A stretch of 13,672 nt of DNA from CAITNQ01 sp041661365. GTDB taxonomy: Bacteria > Latescibacterota > UBA2968 > UBA8231. Each line of letters begins with the position of its first letter. Position 1 is the first letter of the stretch. The stretch is from NCBI GenBank assembly GCA_041661365.1, contig JBAZUN010000122.1:1-13672 (forward strand), given 5' to 3'. Under the pieces are notes generated by a model that had not been told where the DNA came from, did not search any database, and was given only the letters and a program-made list of their open reading frames with translations. Both the position numbers and the translations under genes were made by a program. Positions 8,561-13,672 of this stretch are shown here, piece after piece.

Positions 8561-9222
8561 TGCTGCAGACCCTCGACCTGCTCGGGTTTTTCACCGTCGG
8601 ACTCCTCGGCGGGTTCGGGCACTGCGTCGGCATGTGCACGCCCTTCGTCCTCTTCGTCGGTCGTCGTTTCGGCGGCTCCGAGGGACGGAGGATGCAGGCC
8701 CTGGGCGCTCAACTCCTCTACGCCGCCGGCCGGATCACCACCTACGCCGTCCTGGGGATGGTGGCCGGTGCCCTGGGGAGTGCGATCGAGCTGGCCGGGG
8801 CCATGGTGGGATTCCAGCGGGCCGCCTCGGTGGTGGCCGGCGTTGTGCTGGTGCTCTATGCCGGGGCCTCCCTCCTCGAGCTGACCCCGGGTCTGTCCGG
8901 CGGCGGCTCGCTCTTCGGACGGGTGGCCCGACTCCTGCAGGGACGCGCCTCGAATAATCCCCTGACCATCGGCCTGCTCCTCGGTCTGCTGCCGTGCGGG
9001 CTGGTCTACTCCGCCGTGATCGCCGCCGCCGCGCTGGGCGATCCCCTGCGGGGCGGGGCCGGTCTGGCCCTCTTCGGGCTCGGTACCGTGCCTGCCATGC
9101 TCGGGATCTCCCTCGCCGACGAGCTCCTGGTGCGCCACCGCGACCTGGTCAACCGGCTGTCGCAAGTCGCCATCCTGGTCATGGGCCTCTGGTTCACCTG
9201 GAAGGGGATCGCGGGCTTGTAG
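8560..9222 (+). CDS. SafE/DsbD_2-type membrane protein linked to cbb3 oxidase assembly
   Basis: 220-residue protein with about six helices. It has the marks of the 'sulfite exporter TauE/SafE' (UreH/DsbD_2-like) group: GGFGHCVGMCTPFV (17-30) in the first helix and GLLLGLLPCGLVYSA (138-152) later. Cys22, Cys26 and Cys146 lie within the membrane at positions suited to thiol or metal chemistry. Genes of this group are regularly found beside ccoS and ccoGHI and are thought to move copper or reducing power across the membrane; the name 'sulfite exporter' is probably not literal here. It is the last gene of the operon. A hairpin begins just after the stop. Confidence 0.87.
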   Translation: MLQTLDLLGFFTVGLLGGFGHCVGMCTPFVLFVGRRFGGSEGRRMQALGAQLLYAAGRITTYAVLGMVAGALGSAIELAGAMVGFQRAASVVAGVVLVLYAGASLLELTPGLSGGGSLFGRVARLLQGRASNNPLTIGLLLGLLPCGLVYSAVIAAAALGDPLRGGAGLALFGLGTVPAMLGISLADELLVRHRDLVNRLSQVAILVMGLWFTWKGIAGL

Positions 9223-9224
9223 GA

Positions 9225-9252
9225 AAGCGCTCAAGCCGGTTGACAGCGCCTT
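9225..9252 (+). terminator. Possible terminator hairpin after the respiratory operon
   Basis: GCGC (9227-9230) pairs with GCGC (9246-9249) and TCAA (9231-9234) with TTGA (9240-9243), with a CA bulge and a GCCGG loop; AA and TT extend the base with one bulged C. Only CTTGAT follows, so there is no T run. It could be a weak or Rho-assisted terminator, or simply mark the operon end. Confidence 0.35.
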
Positions 9253-9268
9253 GATCCGTCCGCAGACT
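9240..9268 (+). promoter_or_regulatory. Possible sigma-70-like promoter before the RraA-family gene
   Basis: A perfect TTGACA (9240-9245) is followed 17 bases later by CAGACT (9263-9268), which matches TATAAT at only three of six places. It is the only plausible -35 in the 93-base spacer and lies correctly for the GTG start at 9317, but it overlaps the hairpin. Weak evidence. Confidence 0.25.
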
Positions 9269-9303
9269 TCCGTCCTCACCAGGTAGAGATCCCCTAATCC
9301 CCC

Positions 9304-9310
9304 GAGGAGG
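9304..9310 (+). promoter_or_regulatory. Ribosome binding site for the GTG start of the RraA-family gene
   Basis: GAGGAGG, six bases before GTG at 9317. This strong site supports a GTG start even though no ATG is near. Confidence 0.7.
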
Positions 9311-9316
9311 CTTCCC

Positions 9317-10207
9317 GTGCGTTACGACAACCGCGAGGACATCATCCAGTTGACCCCCAAGTGGCAGGGCGACCGCTTCGACAACGGCCGTCCCCGGGTA
9401 TCGGACGACGTCATCCACCGCCTCCAGAAGATCTCCCTCGAAGAGGCCTGGGGGGTCTGCTGGGGGAACGACTACAAGTACCAGTTCCAGGGCGACTGGA
9501 AGGTCATCAACGGCAGCCGCACCCTGGTCGGCCGGGCCGTCACCGGGGTCATGGTACCGCGTCGCCCTGACCTGCACGACTCCCTGCTCGAGTACGGCCA
9601 CCAGCAGGAAGGCCGCGTCGGCTTCTTCAACTCCTGGGTCATCGAGACCCTGGTTGCCGACGACGTCATGGTCATCGACATGTTCGACAAGATCTTCCAG
9701 GGGACCTACTCGGGAGGGAACCTGTCCAACGCCATCAAGTCGCGGGGCGGTCGCGGTCAGGTTCTGTGGTGCGGTATCCGGGACGTCCAGCAGGTCATGG
9801 ACGTCGAAGGACTGACCACCTTCTACCGCGGGAACGACCCCACCGGGATCGGTGACGTCACCCTGATCGGGATCAACACCCCGTGCCGGGTCGGCAACGC
9901 CATCTGCATGCCCGGCGACGTGGTCCTGGGCGACGCGGCCGGGATCCTCTTCATCCCGCCGCACCTGGCCGAGGAGTGCTGCGAGCGGTCCGAGCGCACC
10001 CAACTGCGCGAGATCTTCCAGTTCCAGCGGATCCGCGAGGGGGTGTATAACTCCCACCAGATGGACTCGGCCTGGTCCCCGGAGATCGAGGCCGACTTCC
10101 GCGACTGGCGCCGGACCAGCACCCCGCCGGACTACCGTCACCTCGAATGGGAGGAGGACAAGCAGGCGGACCAGGTCACCTCAGAGGGATCGCAGACCCT
10201 GCTATAG
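9317..10207 (+). CDS. Long RraA-family protein, possible HMG/CHA-type aldolase or decarboxylase
   Basis: 296-residue cytoplasmic protein without signal or membrane segment. The RraA-family fold spans about residues 30-230. Marks are VGRAVTGVMVPRRPDLHD (71-88), GGNLSNAI (133-140), GIRDVQQV (153-160) and GDVVLGDAAGILFIPP (200-215). The aldolase-like pattern G-x20-R-D is present (Gly134, Arg155, Asp156), but the residue three after Asp, usually Glu or Asp in the characterised aldolases as I recall, is Gln159. Family members include RNase E inhibitor RraA and metal-dependent pyruvate aldolases acting on 4-hydroxy-4-methyl-2-oxoglutarate or 4-carboxy-4-hydroxy-2-oxoadipate. At 296 residues it is much longer than RraA (about 160) and belongs to the long form seen in catabolic clusters. 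Catalysis on a keto acid is more likely than RNase control, in view of the neighbours. GTG start with a strong ribosome binding site. Confidence 0.88.
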   Translation: MRYDNREDIIQLTPKWQGDRFDNGRPRVSDDVIHRLQKISLEEAWGVCWGNDYKYQFQGDWKVINGSRTLVGRAVTGVMVPRRPDLHDSLLEYGHQQEGRVGFFNSWVIETLVADDVMVIDMFDKIFQGTYSGGNLSNAIKSRGGRGQVLWCGIRDVQQVMDVEGLTTFYRGNDPTGIGDVTLIGINTPCRVGNAICMPGDVVLGDAAGILFIPPHLAEECCERSERTQLREIFQFQRIREGVYNSHQMDSAWSPEIEADFRDWRRTSTPPDYRHLEWEEDKQADQVTSEGSQTLL

Positions 10208-10233
10208 GAGCTTTGCCGCAGCGCGAACGCCCT

Positions 10234-10263
10234 CCGGAAGCCGGCGTCTCCGTCGGCCTTCGG
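10234..10263 (+). other. GC-rich hairpin between the RraA-family and propeller genes
   Basis: CCGGCG (10241-10246) pairs with CGTCGG (10251-10256, one G-T) around a TCTC loop, and GAAG (10237-10240) pairs with CTTC (10258-10261), with one bulged C. No T run follows. It could tune the ratio of the two genes through RNA stability or partial termination. Confidence 0.4.
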
Positions 10264-10273
10264 TGCAGACGCC

Positions 10274-10279
10274 AAGGAG
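10274..10279 (+). promoter_or_regulatory. Ribosome binding site deciding the start of the propeller gene
   Basis: AAGGAG, eight bases before ATG 10288. The open frame extends further upstream to 10147, overlapping the previous gene, but that part lacks such a site. Confidence 0.65.
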
Positions 10280-10287
10280 CGACGACC

Positions 10288-11718
10288 ATGCCCACCCCTG
10301 TCCAGATCGGCAGCCGGCGCGAGGTCTTCTGGGACGAGTACCTGATCGACGCCGAGCGGACCACGGCGGCACCGACCCTGCACCGTCCCCGGGCCGAGGA
10401 GGTCGTCCTCGTCCACGACGAGCCGTGGGAGGGGGACGGGTGCGACTACCACTGTATCCTCAGGGACGACGGGCTCTACCGCCTCTACTACCTGGGCTAC
10501 GACTTCCGCGATATAGGCTCGATTCCTCCCCAGCCAACCATGCCGATCAACGTCTGCTACGCCGAGAGCCGGGACGGACTGCACTGGGAAAAGCCGCGGC
10601 TGGGGCTGTGCGAATTCGGCGGGAGCCGCGACAACAACATCATCCTCGACCAGACCACGGCCCAGTTCGACAACTTCTCGGTCTCCAAGGATCCTCGTCC
10701 CGAGTGCCCGGTCGAGGAGCGGTACAAGGGGGTCGGCAGCGACGGGCGGGACGGGTACCTGTGGTGCTTCACCAGCAGCGACGGCATCCGGTTCAAGAAG
10801 GCCTGGCGGATGACCAACCAGGGCAAGTTCGACACCCTCAACATCGCCTTCTGGGACCGGCACGCCGGCCAGTTCCAAGGCTACATCCGCGACTTCCACG
10901 AGGTGCCGGGCGACGACCTGAACGCCGGTATCCGGGACATCCGCTCGATGGTCTCCGACGACTTCAAATCCTGGTCGACGCCCGTCCAGCTCGATTTCGG
11001 GGACAGCCCGGACTACCCGCTCTACACCAACGTGGTCCAGCCCTACTACCGCGCCGACCACCTCCTCGTCGGCTTCCCCTCGCGCTACGTTGAACGCAAG
11101 ACCTGGACCCCCAACTACGACCAGCTCCCCGGAGCCGAGCGGCGCCAACGGCGGATGAAGGCCAGTCCCCGGTACGGGCTGACCGTCACCGACTGCGTCT
11201 TCATGTCCTCGCGCGACGGCCGGCGCTGGAAGCGCTGGGACGAGGCCTTCATGACCCCGGGGCCGGAACGGATCCGCAACTGGGTCTACGGCGACTGCTA
11301 CCCCTCCGTGGGCCTGATCGAGACCCCCTCGGCCTTGGTCGACGCGCCCCCGGAGATGTCGCTCTACGCCTTCGATAACCACTGGAGCGGCACGCCGTCC
11401 GAGTTCAGGCGGTACTCCCTGCGGCTGGACGGGTTCGTTTCCCGCCGGGCCACCTATCGGCCCTGCACCGTCACCACGAGGCCGTTCATCTTTTCGGGGC
11501 AACGGCTGTCGCTCAACCTGGCGACCTCGGCGGCAGGATCGATCAGGGTCAAGCTGACCGGTCCGGACCAGGAGCTGCACTCGATCGAGCTCTTCGGGGA
11601 CAGCCTCGACCGCACCGTGGCCTTCGAGGACGGGGAGGTGTCGACCCTGACCGGTAAGCCGGTGACGATGGAATTCACCATGAGCGACGCCGACCTCTTT
11701 TCATTTCAGTTCGTTTAG
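10288..11718 (+). CDS. Cytoplasmic beta-propeller protein of GH43/GH32-like type, function unknown
   Basis: 476-residue protein with no signal peptide. The first about 385 residues look like a glycosidase-type beta-propeller. Short blade motifs of the S-x-D-G-x-x-W kind recur: SRDGLHW (94-100), SSDGIRF (163-169), SDDFKSW (223-229) and SRDGRRW (308-314), each followed or preceded by strands such as YRLYYLGYDF (64-73). The last about 90 residues look like a beta-sandwich. Similar proteins in Planctomycetota and related phyla are annotated as 'glycosyl hydrolase family 32 N-terminal-like' or hypothetical. Acidic residues that could serve catalysis are present (for example Asp49, Asp53, Asp218, Glu345), but I cannot assign a catalytic set. 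Activity on a small intracellular glycoside, or a non-enzymatic role, is possible. The start is set by the AAGGAG site. An 80-base spacer with a hairpin separates it from the RraA-family gene. Confidence 0.85.
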   Translation: MPTPVQIGSRREVFWDEYLIDAERTTAAPTLHRPRAEEVVLVHDEPWEGDGCDYHCILRDDGLYRLYYLGYDFRDIGSIPPQPTMPINVCYAESRDGLHWEKPRLGLCEFGGSRDNNIILDQTTAQFDNFSVSKDPRPECPVEERYKGVGSDGRDGYLWCFTSSDGIRFKKAWRMTNQGKFDTLNIAFWDRHAGQFQGYIRDFHEVPGDDLNAGIRDIRSMVSDDFKSWSTPVQLDFGDSPDYPLYTNVVQPYYRADHLLVGFPSRYVERKTWTPNYDQLPGAERRQRRMKASPRYGLTVTDCVFMSSRDGRRWKRWDEAFMTPGPERIRNWVYGDCYPSVGLIETPSALVDAPPEMSLYAFDNHWSGTPSEFRRYSLRLDGFVSRRATYRPCTVTTRPFIFSGQRLSLNLATSAAGSIRVKLTGPDQELHSIELFGDSLDRTVAFEDGEVSTLTGKPVTMEFTMSDADLFSFQFV

Positions 11719-11788
11719 CCGGCTCGTCTAGCCAGGTCGTCGTCGGCAACGGATTGGGAGAAGGATCATCCCGAGCAAGGATCGGCCC

Positions 11789-12685
11789 ATGTTCATCGAC
11801 ATCCACTGCCACGCCTACCGCAAGTGCCCGCCGATCTACTCCTTCTCCACCCCGGAGCAGGTCCTCGCGCGCTTCGACTCCCTCGGGATCGAGAAGGCCG
11901 GACTGCTGCCGATCGTCAGCCCGGAGATCTACCTGCCCCAGGCCAACGAGGACATCCTCGAGATGGTCGAGGAGTACCCCGACCGGTTCTTCGCCTACTG
12001 CAACATCGACCCGCGGGCCCTGACCAACTCGGCCGACGCGCCGCTGGGCGACCTCCTGCGGTACTACCGGGACAAGGGGTGCAAGGGGGTGGGCGAGGTC
12101 ATGCCCAACCTGCCGTTGATGGACCCGATGGTCCAGAACCTCTTCCGCTGCTGCGAGGAGGTCGGGCTGCCGGTGATCTACGACGGCTCGGACCAACTGA
12201 CCGGGGACTTCGGCCTGTACGACGACCCCGGCCTGCCCCAGCTCGAGCACACCCTGCAGCGCTTCCCTGACCTGATCGTCTTCGGACATGGGCCGCTCTT
12301 CTGGACCGAGATCGCCCGCCTGGAGACCCCGGGCGAGCGGGGGTACGTCTTCCGTCACGACGGCGGCCAGGTCGGGCGCCAGCCCAAGGGGCCGATCCGC
12401 GAGGAGGGGGTGGTCCCCAAGCTCATGCGCCTCTACCCGAACCTCTACGGCGACCTCTCCGACGACTCCCCGCGCAACGCCCTGGCGCGCGACCCGGAAT
12501 ACGGGCCGCGGTTCCTCACCGAGTTCCAGGATCGCCTCTTCTTCGGTACTGACCTGTGCTTCCCGGACATGCCGATCCACCTCGTCGATCTGCTCCTCGA
12601 TTGGCGGCAGACGGGGAGGATCAGCGAGCAGGTCTTCCAGAAGGTCGCTCGGGAGAACGCGATCCGGTTCTTCGGGCTGACCTGA
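11789..12685 (+). CDS. Amidohydrolase family 2 (TIM-barrel) protein with an unusual metal site
   Basis: 298-residue cytoplasmic metal-dependent hydrolase or decarboxylase of the amidohydrolase-2 family (ACMSD / LigI type). The N-terminal metal motif is DIHCH (His6, His8). IVFGHGPLFWTEI (163-175) carries the catalytic His167, and FFGTDLCF (251-258) carries Asp255, the terminal acidic residue of the family. The family's usual metal-binding His, normally in a PV-x-x-H strand, appears as Asp132 in LPVIYDGSD (127-135). YPNLYGDLSDDS (216-227) is also typical. Length is normal and the protein looks complete. The start has only a weak AAGG eight bases upstream; no better start exists. It follows the propeller gene by 70 bases. 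Family members open lactones, decarboxylate or hydrolyse C-O/C-N bonds of small acids; the substrate here is unknown. Confidence 0.87.
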   Translation: MFIDIHCHAYRKCPPIYSFSTPEQVLARFDSLGIEKAGLLPIVSPEIYLPQANEDILEMVEEYPDRFFAYCNIDPRALTNSADAPLGDLLRYYRDKGCKGVGEVMPNLPLMDPMVQNLFRCCEEVGLPVIYDGSDQLTGDFGLYDDPGLPQLEHTLQRFPDLIVFGHGPLFWTEIARLETPGERGYVFRHDGGQVGRQPKGPIREEGVVPKLMRLYPNLYGDLSDDSPRNALARDPEYGPRFLTEFQDRLFFGTDLCFPDMPIHLVDLLLDWRQTGRISEQVFQKVARENAIRFFGLT

Positions 12686-12722
12686 TTTCACCGCGCGATC
12701 GTCGCCGTCCTTCGGGAACCGC

Positions 12723-13672
12723 ATGAAGGTCCTGCTGATCTCGACCAATCGCCTGCACGGCGGGATGCCGCCGTTCCCGCTGGGGGTCGCCTGCGTGGCC
12801 GCCGGCCTGACCTCGGCCGGTCACCAGGTGGAGATCTGGGACGCCATGTTCGAGGCCGACTGGTCGCAGGCCCTCACCGCCCGCCTTGCCGCCTTCTCCC
12901 CCGAGGCGATCGGGTTCTCGATCCGCAACGTCGACGACCAGAACCCTCGCGCCCCGGTCTTCTTCCTCGACGAGATCCGCGGGATGGTTGCCCTCTGTCG
13001 CGAGCGATCATCGGCCGTGCTGGTCGGTGGCGGCGCCGGGTTCAGCATCTTCCCCGAGGCGATCCTGGAGTACCTGGATCTGGACTACGGCGTGGCCGGC
13101 GAGGGGGAACAAGCCTTCCCGGCCCTCCTCGAGGCCCTGGCCGAGGGACGGTCGCCGGCCGGGGTACCGGGCGCGGTCTGGCGGGATCACGGCCGCGTGA
13201 CCATGGCCTTGCCGGACTGGTCGGTCCCCCTCGACGCCCTGCCTCCGGTGCATCGGCAGAACCTCGACCTGGCACGGTACTACGGGGCCACGGGGAGCGC
13301 CGACCGGCCCAACCCGATCACCGTGCAGAGCAAGCGAGGCTGCCCGCTCCGCTGCGCCTACTGCTCGACCTTCGCGGTGGAGGGGTGCCGGATCCGCTGC
13401 CGCGAGCCGCGACAAGTGGTCGACGAGCTCGAGTGGCTGCAGGGCCAAGGATATGAGCGCCTGCACTTCGTCGACAGCGTCTTCACCAACCCGGCCTGGC
13501 ACGCCCGGGCCATCTGCGACGAGCTGCTGCGCCGGCGGCTGGAGGTGCGCTGGAGCGCCACGGTCAGCCCCGGGCAGGTCGAGCCCGATCTGCTGCGGCT
13601 GATGCGACGGGCCGGGTGCGTCCTCCTGCTGCTGGGGAACGAGCACACCGAGGCCCGCATGCTGCAAACCCC
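12723..13672 (+). CDS. Radical SAM protein with N-terminal cobalamin-binding-like domain, partial (3' end cut by window)
   Basis: 316 complete codons are visible; the frame stays open to the window end. Residues 1 to about 145 form a Rossmann-like cobalamin-binding-type domain, with MKVLLIST at the start, PLGVACVAAGLTSAGHQVEIW (19-39), FSIRNVDDQN (65-74) and LVGGGAGFSIFPE (100-112). The DxHxxG motif that supplies a lower cobalt ligand is not seen, as is usual in this class. The radical SAM motif RGCPLRCAYCS has Cys207, Cys211 and Cys214 (C-x3-C-x2-C), which hold the [4Fe-4S] cluster that cleaves SAM. The following segment has typical barrel features, with EWLQGQGYERLHFVDS (237-252). Such enzymes methylate or rearrange unreactive carbons; the substrate is not predictable. 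A 37-base spacer separates it from the amidohydrolase and only a weak GGGA precedes the ATG, so operon membership is uncertain. Confidence 0.9.
   Translation, partial: MKVLLISTNRLHGGMPPFPLGVACVAAGLTSAGHQVEIWDAMFEADWSQALTARLAAFSPEAIGFSIRNVDDQNPRAPVFFLDEIRGMVALCRERSSAVLVGGGAGFSIFPEAILEYLDLDYGVAGEGEQAFPALLEALAEGRSPAGVPGAVWRDHGRVTMALPDWSVPLDALPPVHRQNLDLARYYGATGSADRPNPITVQSKRGCPLRCAYCSTFAVEGCRIRCREPRQVVDELEWLQGQGYERLHFVDSVFTNPAWHARAICDELLRRRLEVRWSATVSPGQVEPDLLRLMRRAGCVLLLLGNEHTEARMLQT

Noticed and set aside
10147..10287. Upstream extension of the propeller gene to 10147
   Set aside because: It would overlap the end of the RraA-family gene by 61 bases, lacks a suitable ribosome binding site and adds a low-complexity Gly/Arg-rich stretch; the start at 10288 has AAGGAG eight bases before it.
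11719..11788. Short GGCT/AGCC inverted repeat as a terminator after the propeller gene
   Set aside because: Only four base pairs and no T run; expected by chance in this composition.

Overview
The window is a very GC-rich (by eye about 70%), densely coded stretch of bacterial DNA with all real genes on the + strand. It reads like a metagenome or draft assembly, because a short run of Ns lies inside one gene. The gene set suggests an aerobic, respiring Gram-negative-type bacterium. Large RraA-family proteins, propeller-type glycosidase-like proteins and family-2 amidohydrolases side by side recall Planctomycetota or uncultivated FCB-type phyla. That placement is an impression, not a proof.

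Region 1 (1-9222) is one tightly packed respiratory operon. It opens with the C-terminal end of a heavy-metal P-type ATPase (CcoI/CopA type) and the cbb3 oxidase assembly protein CcoS. A complete set of alternative complex III (ACIII) genes follows: actA (pentaheme cytochrome c), actB (a MopB-like domain without a visible N-terminal cluster motif, plus four-cluster iron-sulfur domains), actC (NrfD-type membrane quinol subunit, interrupted by the N gap), actD (DUF3341 membrane subunit), actE (monoheme lipoprotein cytochrome c) and actF (second NrfD-type membrane subunit). It closes with a FixH/YtkA-like single-pass protein and a SafE/DsbD_2-type membrane protein. Most junctions overlap by 4 to 14 bases, implying translational coupling. 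ACIII oxidises membrane quinol and passes electrons through FeS clusters and hemes to a terminal oxidase. Its position inside cbb3 assembly genes (Cu ATPase, CcoS, FixH-like, SafE-like) suggests that the oxidase is cbb3-like and encoded just upstream, outside the window.

Region 2 (9317-12685) is a separate catabolic-looking set: a long RraA-family protein (possible aldolase or decarboxylase), a 476-residue beta-propeller protein of glycosidase type without a signal peptide, and a family-2 amidohydrolase whose expected second-shell metal histidine appears to be Asp. The spacers (93, 80 and 70 bases) contain hairpins and a possible promoter. All three products look cytoplasmic, so they may form a small pathway for a sugar- or keto-acid-like compound. 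The substrate cannot be read from the sequence.

Region 3 (12723-end) is the 5' part of a radical SAM gene with an N-terminal cobalamin-binding-like domain, cut by the window edge.

The best candidates for something less described are the ACIII/cbb3-assembly fusion operon with a variant ActA, and the RraA / propeller / amidohydrolase trio with its altered active-site residues. The N gap in actC is an assembly artefact whose stated length must be wrong.
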